From assembly GCA_012719555.1 (NCBI GenBank), contig JAAYAE010000002.1, forward strand, positions 1-6,612: DNA of 6,612 nt, given 5' to 3'. The position numbers and the translations under genes were made by a program. Below the pieces are notes generated by a model. That model saw only the letters and a program-made list of their open reading frames with translations, searched no databases and had not been told where the DNA came from. This document shows, one piece after another, positions 1 through 5,113 of this stretch (within the stretch, counting starts at the first letter, position 1; each line of letters opens with the position of its first letter). This DNA is from Acholeplasmataceae bacterium. GTDB taxonomy: Bacteria > Bacillota > Negativicutes > Acidaminococcales > Acidaminococcaceae.

Positions 1-93
1 TCCCTGAATGCTACCCATGATGCTGTAAAGAGTGCCGTTATTATCCAATTCAAGGATGGTAAGCAAACTTACCGCGCAACTGTTAAACCTTGA
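1..93 (+). CDS. 3' end of an unidentified protein-coding gene (partial)
   Basis: Frame 1 is open from the window edge to a TGA at 91-93 and gives a 30-residue C-terminal tail (SLNATHDAVKSAVIIQ..., ending in RATVKP). The tail looks like an alternating beta-strand segment, VIIQF-KDGKQ-TYRATV, meaning two short strands joined by a charged turn. That pattern is common at the end of PDZ, Ig-like or other all-beta extracytoplasmic domains. Thirty residues are too few to assign a family and I do not recognise it. The codon usage resembles the following genes, and a strong intrinsic terminator lies 29 bp downstream, so this is the real end of a transcription unit. The start and main body lie outside the window. 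Confidence 0.6.
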   Translation, partial: SLNATHDAVKSAVIIQFKDGKQTYRATVKP

Positions 94-121
94 GTTCCCT
101 AACTTAGCTTTCCCTTATTTT

Positions 122-171
122 GGCTACTTGAGTTGAAGGTAGAGATACCTTCTCTCAAGCAGCCTTTTTTT
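122..171 (+). terminator. Intrinsic terminator after the upstream gene
   Basis: A long hairpin is visible. The outer arms GGCTACTTGAG (122-132) and CTCAAGCAGCC (154-164) pair with one A-C mismatch. Inside them AAGGTA (136-141) pairs with TACCTT (146-151) around a GAGA loop, nearly continuing the helix. Seven Ts (165-171) follow directly. This is a classic Rho-independent terminator that ends the transcript of the partial gene at 1-93. Confidence 0.92.
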
Positions 172-198
172 GTGTTATAATATTATCTAAACACAAAA
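168..198. promoter_or_regulatory. Interrupted palindrome over the -10 region (candidate operator)
   Basis: TTTTGTGTT (168-176) is the exact reverse complement of AACACAAAA (190-198), with 13 bp between them. The spacer starts with a 10-bp perfect palindrome, ATAATATTAT (177-186). The element covers the -10 hexamer and the expected start site, where a repressor would act. The left arm also supplies Ts to the preceding terminator, so part of the symmetry may be incidental. It does not match an operator family that I can name with confidence. Confidence 0.3.
173..181 (+). promoter_or_regulatory. Extended -10 promoter for the four-gene cluster
   Basis: TGTTATAAT (173-181) is a perfect extended -10 (TG-N-TATAAT). 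No good -35 hexamer lies 17 bp upstream (TCTCAA at 153-158), as expected for an extended -10 promoter, and that region is the terminator stem. Transcription would start near 188-190, giving a leader of about 40 nt before the TPR-like gene. Only sequence match supports this call. Confidence 0.5.
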
Positions 199-204
199 GA
201 GTTT

Positions 205-210
205 GGAGGG
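205..210 (+). promoter_or_regulatory. Ribosome binding site whose spacing disagrees with the first ATG
   Basis: GGAGGG (205-210) is the only strong SD upstream of the TPR-like gene. It lies 19 nt from the ATG at 230, too far for normal initiation. It is 7 nt from an in-frame ACG codon at 218-220, which would give a protein starting MELDMKEW. No in-frame ATG, GTG or TTG exists between the TAA at 212-214 and 230. A weak GGA (220-222) sits 7 nt before the ATG. Confidence 0.45.
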
Positions 211-229
211 TTAAGACACGGAACTAGAT

Positions 230-961
230 ATGAAAGAATGGAATGCTTATGTTGACTTTGTTTCTGGGGGGGAATGGCCAATACCCAGAGGTTTTGTCAG
301 TGATTATAATAATTGGCTTTGCCGGTCTGTAGTTGGGCGTGCATTATATTTCCGTGAGAAAGTAGAAGAAGCAATGACGGTCTTAAGTACCGTAGTGAAT
401 ATTGAACCATCTATGGAAAAACCTGATTCAGGTATGGGTGAAGTAGAACACAAAATTTTATGCATGCGGGATTTAGCTAAAATAGTGTGGCAGTTGACAG
501 AAAATAGTGACGCAGCTTTAAAATTTTGGGATGAGGCAGTACGTCTTTGCGATATGTGGCCGTATAATTTTAACAGCGTGGCAAGAGGAGAAATTAGCTA
601 TGGGCGCTTGGTTATGCTTTGGATGGCCGGTAAATATGATTTAGTGGAGTCACAGTTAAAAGAAATGGCTGCTAGCGAGCGTTTTGAAATGCCTGAGTAT
701 AATGTAAATAGCTATCGCTATTTTGCTTACAAATTCAGAGCGGAAACAGAATATAATGCTAAAAATGTGCATAAAGCAGCATTAATATTTGAAGAAGCTT
801 TTAAATATTATCCTATGTCCGTAGAAGCCAGACGCGAGGAAACCAAAGCTAAAGCAATGACGGATATGGAAGAGCGTTATAATAAATTTTTGCAAATGAG
901 CAAAACGCAATATATTCAATGGGAAGTAGTTGGAGAAGCAAGAGGACCGGTACGTGGATAA
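230..961 (+). CDS. TPR-like alpha-helical protein of unknown function
   Basis: The product has 243 residues, with no signal peptide and no membrane segment, so it is likely cytosolic. It is rich in aromatic and charged residues and appears almost wholly alpha-helical. Helix pairs with small/large residue spacing resembling tetratricopeptide repeats are visible around residues 33-60 (RSVVGRALYFREKVEEAMTV), 76-108 (ending ALKFWDEAVRLCDMWP), 123-148 and 164-197 (AETEYNAKNVHKAALIFEEA). The repeats are degenerate, so TPR-like is an impression, not a profile match. No catalytic motif is seen. The stop codon overlaps the start of the EFR1 gene (TAATG, 959-963), implying translational coupling and co-transcription. 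A scaffold or partner-binding role for the redox proteins downstream is possible but is inferred from position only. The true start may be the ACG at 218, because the good SD at 205-210 fits that codon better than the ATG at 230. Existence of the gene is fairly sure; function is unknown. Confidence 0.8.
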   Translation: MKEWNAYVDFVSGGEWPIPRGFVSDYNNWLCRSVVGRALYFREKVEEAMTVLSTVVNIEPSMEKPDSGMGEVEHKILCMRDLAKIVWQLTENSDAALKFWDEAVRLCDMWPYNFNSVARGEISYGRLVMLWMAGKYDLVESQLKEMAASERFEMPEYNVNSYRYFAYKFRAETEYNAKNVHKAALIFEEAFKYYPMSVEARREETKAKAMTDMEERYNKFLQMSKTQYIQWEVVGEARGPVRG

Positions 962-1752
962 TGGCTAAAATATTTTATTTTACGGGAACAGGGAATTGTT
1001 ACAGCGTTGCTAATCGGCTGGGAGAAAAACTGGGCGCAGAGTTGGTTGCTATTACTGATTACTTGTCTCATCCATATATAGTTGAAGATGCTGTAATTGG
1101 AATTGTGACCCCGGTTTATAGCATGGATCTGCCTCAGGTGGTAGCAGAGTTCTTGGAAAAGGTACAATTGAAAGAAACAAGATATATATTTTGTGTAGCC
1201 ACTATGGGCGCTATGGCTGGGCGGTCTTTGTATCATGTGAAAGATCTTTTGCATAAACGTAAATTAATTTTGAGTGCGGGGTTTACTGTAACTTTGCCTG
1301 ACAACAGCATAATTTTTCCTTCAGGAGAAAAGCGCATGCAAATGCTTCTGGCAGCAGAGGAGGAAACTGTAAATAATATCGCTGAATTACTTAAAGAACA
1401 TGAGGAAAATTCTGTTAAAATGAAAGATTGTTTCTTGTTGAAAATTTCAGCAGCTGTCGGTATGTGGAGTCTTAAATCAGTTTTAAAGGTTAAGCATAAA
1501 AAAATTAATGAAGATAAATGCAACGGTTGCGGTATTTGTGCCAAGATTTGTCCTGCAGGCTGCATTATCATGGAAAAAGGCCGCCCTGTTTTTAGCGAAG
1601 GGTGTTTAACTTGTTTTGGCTGTGCTCAGTGGTGCCCTAATGAAGCTATTAATTTAGGCTGGCTGCATCCGACGGGCAAGACTAAGTATGTTCACCCGGG
1701 AGTCGACGTTCAAGCTATTTCCGGTCGCAATATGTTGGACTGTAAGCAATAA
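961..1752 (+). CDS. EFR1-family flavodoxin/ferredoxin protein
   Basis: The 263-residue protein fuses a flavodoxin-like domain to a bacterial-type 2x[4Fe-4S] ferredoxin domain. The N-terminus MAKIFYFTGTGNCYSVA holds the phosphate-binding loop for FMN (T8-G9-T10-G11-N12). P51-VYSMDLP lies at the usual second flavodoxin loop. Near the C-terminus are two cluster motifs: C187-x2-C190-x2-C193-x3-C197-P and C215-x2-C218-x2-C221-x3-C225-P. These are the hallmarks of EFR1-family ferrodoxins of anaerobic bacteria, which are presumed low-potential electron carriers; length and domain order are typical. An open frame extends back to an ATG at 919, but I chose the ATG at 961 because the flavodoxin strand begins there and the extra 14 residues (MGSSWRSKRTGTWI) look like out-of-frame reading of the upstream gene. 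The SD is weak (AGAGGA at 941-946), fitting coupled translation across the TAATG overlap. The next gene starts 24 bp downstream, making this protein a candidate redox partner of the flavoproteins. Confidence 0.93.
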   Translation: MAKIFYFTGTGNCYSVANRLGEKLGAELVAITDYLSHPYIVEDAVIGIVTPVYSMDLPQVVAEFLEKVQLKETRYIFCVATMGAMAGRSLYHVKDLLHKRKLILSAGFTVTLPDNSIIFPSGEKRMQMLLAAEEETVNNIAELLKEHEENSVKMKDCFLLKISAAVGMWSLKSVLKVKHKKINEDKCNGCGICAKICPAGCIIMEKGRPVFSEGCLTCFGCAQWCPNEAINLGWLHPTGKTKYVHPGVDVQAISGRNMLDCKQ

Positions 1753-1776
1753 ACATAATAAACTAAGGAGCAGAGT

Positions 1777-3174
1777 ATGAGTACATATAATAAAATAAAT
1801 AGGGAGATACTGATGGCACTGGAAGCTGTATTAGGTGCGGAATATGTTTTAACGGCTCCTGAAATTTTAGACAAATATAAAACTGATGAAGAAACTAACC
1901 CGCGTTATTTTCATATTCCGGAGGTAGTAGTTCTTCCGGGGACGACTCACGAAATAGCTGAGATAGTAAAGCTGGCTAATAAGTTTTTAGTACCTATAAC
2001 AGTACGTGGTGCAGGAACTAGTTTATCTGACGGCGCTATTGCCGTATGTGGTGGGATAGTTTTGCTTATGGAACGTATGAATAAAATATTATCCTTTGAT
2101 GAAGAGGGAATGTATATGGTAGTAGAAGCAGGTGTTTCCACCAAGGCTATCCAGGATATTGCTAATAGCAAGAAGCTGCTTTATGCCGGTGATCCGTGCA
2201 GCGCGGAAAGCTGCATGATTGGAGGCAACCTTGCTACTAACGCAGGTGGAAACAAGGCTGTTAGGTACGGAACTACTCGTGACCAGGTTTATGCCTTAGA
2301 AGTGGTGACGCCAACAGGAGACATTGTTAATATGGGAGCACGCTTGCAAAAGAAAACCACAGGTTACTGTTTAGAACAGTTACTCATGGGCAGCGAGGGG
2401 ACACTGGGAATTATTACTAAAGCAACCTTAAAATTAAAACCTTTGCCTCCTTATCGTTTTGACATTTTGGCAATTTTTACTGATGTTACCAAAGCCATTG
2501 ATCTTGTACCAAAAATCATTAAAGCCGGTGTTACGCCTACTAGTATAGAATTTATGGATAACAATTTTGTTCGCTCTACTAATGATTATTGCGAAACTCG
2601 CTTACCACATTATGAAGATGGTAGTTATATCATAATTACAGTGGAGACGTTAACGGAAGACGAGTTGGATATTAAGATGGAGCTTTTAGATAACCTCTGT
2701 ACAGAAAGTGGTGCTGCAGAGGTATTGGAAGCGGATGAACGTGTATGGAATTTACGTCGAAATTGTCAAGAGTCTGTACGTATTATTAGCAAAGTAAATT
2801 TAACTGATGATGTGGTTGTACCTTTGGACAAAGAAGCAGAAACCATTAAGTTTGTTATGTCCACCGGTAAAAATTACAATTTGCATGTTATGACTTTAGC
2901 TCACGCAGGTGACGGAAACTTGCATATTTGTCTGTGTAAAGGTGATTTATCTGATGAGCAGTGGGATAAAGAAGTGGCTGAATTTCACGCTGAAATTTAT
3001 GCCTATGCCTACAAGGTAGGGGGTCGTCTTAGCGGTGAACATGGCATTGGAGCGAAAAAGATTAAAGAACTAGAAAAATACACAGAACCAAGCGAATTGG
3101 CTGTTATGAAAACGATTAAGAAAGCTATGGATCCCAATAATATACTAAATCCCGGTAAAGTAGTATTTATGTAG
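1777..3174 (+). CDS. FAD-binding 2-hydroxyacid dehydrogenase (GlcD/D-LDH type), paralogue A
   Basis: This 465-residue protein belongs to the VAO/PCMH flavoprotein superfamily that includes GlcD, D-lactate dehydrogenase and D-2-hydroxyglutarate dehydrogenase. These oxidise a 2-hydroxyacid to a 2-oxoacid and pass electrons through FAD to an acceptor such as ETF or quinone. The FAD-binding half (about 45-225) shows R77-GAGTSLSDGA, D139-PCSAESCMIGGN with TNAGG after it, Y164-GTTRDQV and G205-SEGTLG. The C-terminal FAD-oxidase half carries H376-AGDGNLH, G420-EHGIG and the ending DPNNILNPGK (452-461). In characterised relatives the histidines of HxGDGNxH and the Glu/His of GEHG bind a divalent metal and the substrate; here they are H376, H383, E421 and H422. 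There is no membrane segment. The start is supported by AAGGAG (1765-1770), 6 nt before the ATG. Substrate cannot be read from sequence: lactate, glycolate and 2-hydroxyglutarate are all possible. No etfAB genes lie within the window. Confidence 0.93.
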   Translation: MSTYNKINREILMALEAVLGAEYVLTAPEILDKYKTDEETNPRYFHIPEVVVLPGTTHEIAEIVKLANKFLVPITVRGAGTSLSDGAIAVCGGIVLLMERMNKILSFDEEGMYMVVEAGVSTKAIQDIANSKKLLYAGDPCSAESCMIGGNLATNAGGNKAVRYGTTRDQVYALEVVTPTGDIVNMGARLQKKTTGYCLEQLLMGSEGTLGIITKATLKLKPLPPYRFDILAIFTDVTKAIDLVPKIIKAGVTPTSIEFMDNNFVRSTNDYCETRLPHYEDGSYIIITVETLTEDELDIKMELLDNLCTESGAAEVLEADERVWNLRRNCQESVRIISKVNLTDDVVVPLDKEAETIKFVMSTGKNYNLHVMTLAHAGDGNLHICLCKGDLSDEQWDKEVAEFHAEIYAYAYKVGGRLSGEHGIGAKKIKELEKYTEPSELAVMKTIKKAMDPNNILNPGKVVFM

Positions 3175-3215
3175 TATATGTGTAGTATGGGTTTGCAGGG
3201 ATATTTATTTGGTAG

Positions 3216-3244
3216 TTGCGTATAAGCGCAGGTAGGTGTACAAT
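3216..3244 (+). promoter_or_regulatory. Candidate internal promoter before paralogue B
   Basis: TTGCGT (3216-3221) and TACAAT (3239-3244) are separated by exactly 17 bp in the 99-bp gap between the two flavoprotein genes. The -10 matches consensus at five of six positions and the -35 at three of six. No terminator hairpin with a T-tract is seen in the gap, so read-through from paralogue A is also expected. The site could let paralogue B be expressed on its own. Confidence 0.35.
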
Positions 3245-3273
3245 AGCGGGTATATAAAATGTAGAAAGGTAGA

Positions 3274-4680
3274 ATGGTAGCAATGAAAATGTATAATCCA
3301 GTAACTGAAGAGGTAGTAGAGGCATTAAAAGCCGCGGTAGGAGTAGAACATGTTTTTACTGATCCTGAAAGCTTAGACAAATACAAAACGGATGAAGAAA
3401 CAGATTCTCGGTTTTTTCATACACCGGAGGTAGTCGTAGCACCAGGCAGCGCAGAAGAAGTTGCCGCTGTAATGAAGATAGCCAATAAGTATATTGTACC
3501 GGTTACCCCTCGTGGTGCAGGTACCAGTGTTTCTTGTGGGGCTATTGCTGTTTGTGGTGGTATTGTTTTGCTTATGGAACGCATGGACAAAATAATTGAA
3601 ATCAATACAGATGGTATGTACATGATTGTTGAGGCTGGCGTCCGTACTGTAGAGATCCAACAAAAGGCTAATGAACAAGGATTACTCTATGCAGGAGACC
3701 CTTGCAGCAGTGATAGCTGCCTTATTGGTGGAAATATTGCGACTAATGCCGGTGGTAATAAAGCAGTTCGTTATGGTACGACTCGTAATCAGGTTTATTC
3801 CGTGGAAGTTGTTACTCCCACCGGTGATATTGTGGAGTTGGGAGCGCGTTTAAAGAAGAAAAGCACAGGTTATTGTTTGGAACAACTCATTATGGGCAGC
3901 GAGGGAACTTTGGGCATCATTACTAAAGCAACCTTGAAACTATTGCCTTTAGCACCCTATAGACTTGATGTTTTAGCTATTTTCACTGATGTAGAAAAAG
4001 CAACCGGGATTGTTCCAATTTTGGTTAAAGCCGGACTTAATCCTACTAGCGTAGAGTTTATGGACAATGGTTTTGTTCGTAGTTCCAGTGACTTTAGTGA
4101 GTTGAGACTGCCTCATTATGAAGATGGCAGCTACGTTATTATCACGGTAGAAACCTTTAATGAGGATGAATTAGATAGCAAAATGGAACAATTGGATGAA
4201 TTGTGTAATGCTAACGGCGCTACTGATGTTTTAGAAGCTGACGATAGAGTATGGACTATCAGGAGAAATTGCTTGGAATCTACACGCATATTGAGTAAAG
4301 TTAGTACGTCTGATGATTTAGTAGTTCCGGTTAATAAAATTGCTTCAACCATTAACCATCTTACCGCGGTGGCCAAAAATTATCCATTCCGTGTCTTTAG
4401 CTTGGCCCATGCCGGTGATGGTAATTTGCATTTCCAAATTTTAAAGGGTGAATTGACAGATGCAGAGTGGGAAAATGCCTTGGCTAATTTCCATGCAGAA
4501 GTTTATCCATATATTTATAGTTTGGGCGGTAGAATTTCCGGAGAACATGGTATTGGTTCAAAAAAAGTTGAACCAATGGAAAAATATACCAATAAAATTG
4601 AAATGAAAATGATGAAAGAAATAAAAAAAGCCTTAGATCCAAATAATGTGCTTAATCCAGGCAAAGTATTTAATATGTAA
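3274..4680 (+). CDS. FAD-binding 2-hydroxyacid dehydrogenase (GlcD/D-LDH type), paralogue B
   Basis: The 468-residue protein is a close paralogue of the preceding gene, aligning without gaps over 465 positions at about 66% identity by manual count. All family motifs recur: R80-GAGTSVSCGA and I151-GGN in the FAD domain, G208-SEGTLG, H379-AGDGNLH, G423-EHGIG and DPNNVLNPGK at the C-terminus. The expected metal/substrate residues are H379, H386, E424 and H425. Differences cluster at the N-terminus, near residues 107-114 and 350-410, and at one position of the FAD loop (Cys88 here, Asp85 in paralogue A). The C-terminal differences may mark a different substrate or partner. The start is ambiguous. 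ATG 3274 lies 4 nt after AAAGG (3265-3269). ATG 3283 (MKMYNPV) gives exactly 465 residues and aligns end to end with paralogue A. The gene ends at a bidirectional terminator and is the last of the cluster. The family is sure, the substrate is not. Confidence 0.93.
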   Translation: MVAMKMYNPVTEEVVEALKAAVGVEHVFTDPESLDKYKTDEETDSRFFHTPEVVVAPGSAEEVAAVMKIANKYIVPVTPRGAGTSVSCGAIAVCGGIVLLMERMDKIIEINTDGMYMIVEAGVRTVEIQQKANEQGLLYAGDPCSSDSCLIGGNIATNAGGNKAVRYGTTRNQVYSVEVVTPTGDIVELGARLKKKSTGYCLEQLIMGSEGTLGIITKATLKLLPLAPYRLDVLAIFTDVEKATGIVPILVKAGLNPTSVEFMDNGFVRSSSDFSELRLPHYEDGSYVIITVETFNEDELDSKMEQLDELCNANGATDVLEADDRVWTIRRNCLESTRILSKVSTSDDLVVPVNKIASTINHLTAVAKNYPFRVFSLAHAGDGNLHFQILKGELTDAEWENALANFHAEVYPYIYSLGGRISGEHGIGSKKVEPMEKYTNKIEMKMMKEIKKALDPNNVLNPGKVFNM

Positions 4681-4720
4681 AAAAAGGTCTTAGAAGTTTT
4701 ACACTTCTAAGACCTTTTTT
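4681..4720. terminator. Bidirectional intrinsic terminator between converging units
   Basis: GGTCTTAGAAGT (4686-4697) pairs perfectly with ACTTCTAAGACC (4703-4714) around a 5-nt loop. Six Ts (4715-4720) follow on the plus strand, ending the flavoprotein transcript. On the minus strand the tract complementary to the seven As at 4679-4685 serves as the T-tract and ends the SRP RNA transcript. The minus-strand T-tract includes the last two bases of the plus-strand TAA stop codon. Confidence 0.93.
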
Positions 4721-4735
4721 CTTTGTTTTCCTATC

Positions 4736-4850
4736 GGGCTGCGATAATAGGCACCCCCGCGGCACATAAGAGTGACCGCTTATCGCTGCTTCCTTCCGGC
4801 CCTGACGAGGTTCACAGGCTCTCATTGCGCAGGACCAACTACCGCAGTCC
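4736..4850 (-). ncRNA. ffs: Signal recognition particle RNA, small bacterial type (4.5S-like)
   Basis: Read on the minus strand, the segment holds the universally conserved domain IV tip CCGGAAGGAAGCAGC (plus-strand 4785-4799) with its GGAA tetraloop and adjacent asymmetric loop, which binds Ffh. The ends pair to close a single long hairpin: CTGCG (RNA 5' side, 4847-4843) with CGCAG (RNA 3' side, 4743-4739), and inner segments such as ATGAGAG with CTCTTAT. The size of about 115 nt and the single-rod shape indicate the small SRP RNA, not the Bacillus type with an Alu domain. With Ffh it targets nascent membrane and secreted proteins to FtsY/SecYEG. Exact ends are estimated from the terminal helix. 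It lies 39 nt downstream of tRNA-Ser, with no clear promoter of its own, and a shared terminator follows. Confidence 0.92.
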
Positions 4851-4861
4851 GAAAGAAAAAC

Positions 4862-4879
4862 AAAAAGCCGCAGTGCGGC
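4862..4879 (-). terminator. Small hairpin and T-tract between tRNA-Ser and the SRP RNA
   Basis: On the minus strand GCCGC pairs with GCGGC around a 3-nt ACT loop (plus-strand 4867-4879). TTTTTGTTTTTC follows immediately. The arrangement is that of an intrinsic terminator, but the stem has only 5 bp. It may terminate partially, or be a 3' trimming barrier for the tRNA, while still letting polymerase reach ffs. Confidence 0.5.
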
Positions 4880-4889
4880 GAATTTTAAA

Positions 4890-4979
4890 TGGCGGAGAGC
4901 GAGGGATTCGAACCCTCGGTACGGTTTCCCGTACACACGCTTTCCAGGCGTGCTCCTTCAACCGCTCGGACAGCTCTCC
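4890..4979 (-). tRNA. trnS: tRNA-Ser (anticodon GGA)
   Basis: The minus strand folds as a class II tRNA of 90 nt. The acceptor stem GGAGAGC (4979-4973) pairs with GCTCTCC (4900-4894), followed by discriminator G and an encoded CCA (4892-4890). The anticodon stem CACGC/GCGTG encloses the loop CTGGAAA, giving anticodon GGA (plus-strand 4943-4945), which reads UCC and UCU serine codons. The long variable arm GTACGG-GAAA-CCGTAC is diagnostic of tRNA-Ser in this context, and the T-arm CGAGGGTTCGAATCCCTCG is intact. A near-consensus promoter lies about 75 bp upstream, and the SRP RNA gene follows on the same strand. Confidence 0.97.
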
Positions 4980-5018
4980 AGGTTGAAAATTGTGGTAAAA
5001 ATTTTTAGTTTTTGTCCC

Positions 5019-5055
5019 AAAAAATACCCGCAGTAGTTTTTACAACTGCGGATAT
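5019..5055 (-). terminator. Intrinsic terminator of the stress-protein gene
   Basis: On the minus strand ATATCCGCAGTTGT (5055-5042) pairs with ACTACTGCGGGTAT (5037-5024) around an AAAA loop. The 14-position stem has one G-U pair and one U-U mismatch. Six Ts (5024-5019) follow, the first shared with the base of the stem. It lies about 60 bp past the stop codon of the universal stress protein and should end that transcript. Its 5' arm overlaps the predicted start site of the downstream tRNA promoter. Confidence 0.85.
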
Positions 5056-5056
5056 T

Positions 5057-5086
5057 AGTATACCGAATAATAGGTGTGTTTGTCAA
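5057..5086 (-). promoter_or_regulatory. Near-consensus promoter for the tRNA-Ser/SRP RNA unit
   Basis: On the minus strand TTGACA (5086-5081), a perfect -35, is separated by 18 bp from TATACT (5062-5057), a five-of-six -10. This is the strongest sigma-A-type promoter in the window, as expected for a stable RNA unit. Transcription would start near 5050, inside the 5' arm of the adjacent terminator hairpin, leaving a leader of about 70 nt before the tRNA. A weaker alternative closer to the tRNA is TTGGGA with TACCAC (-10 at 4997-4992). Confidence 0.65.
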
Positions 5087-5113
5087 GATTTTTACAAAAA
5101 CAATTGCTCCAAA

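Noticed and set aside
919..960. Upstream ATG at 919 as start of the EFR1 gene
   Set aside because: It would add 14 residues overlapping the TPR-like gene. The flavodoxin fold starts at MAKIFYFTGTGN, and the TAATG overlap at 959-963 is a typical coupled start.
916..1571. Two overlapping 112-residue minus-strand frames opposite the EFR1 gene
   Set aside because: They lie wholly antisense to a gene with clear domain motifs, show no SD or family motif, and have low-quality composition.
3167..3180. Repeat of TATGTAGTATATG at 3168-3180 and near 6599-6610
   Set aside because: The shared string is about 12 bases, AT-rich, lies in unrelated contexts (a stop codon region and the corA-like coding sequence) and has no further copies that I can see.
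3009..3678. Antisense frames across the junction and start of the second flavoprotein gene
   Set aside because: They are shadows of the conserved flavoprotein frames; the antisense proteins show no recognisable motif and no good ribosome site.
1777..4680. Recent gene duplication or gene-conversion tract in the flavoprotein pair
   Set aside because: Identical nucleotide runs between the copies are short (for example ATTACTAAAGCAACCTT) and third codon positions differ widely, so the duplication is old and I see no long converted tract.
4670..4936. 88-residue minus-strand reading frame over the RNA genes
   Set aside because: It overlaps the 3' part of tRNA-Ser, all of ffs and the terminator. 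It is RNA gene sequence with no coding character.
4723..4986. 87-residue plus-strand reading frame containing ERGIRTLG
   Set aside because: It is an antisense translation of the SRP RNA and tRNA-Ser genes. The ERGIRTLG-type string is a well-known spurious product of reading across tRNA-Ser on the wrong strand.
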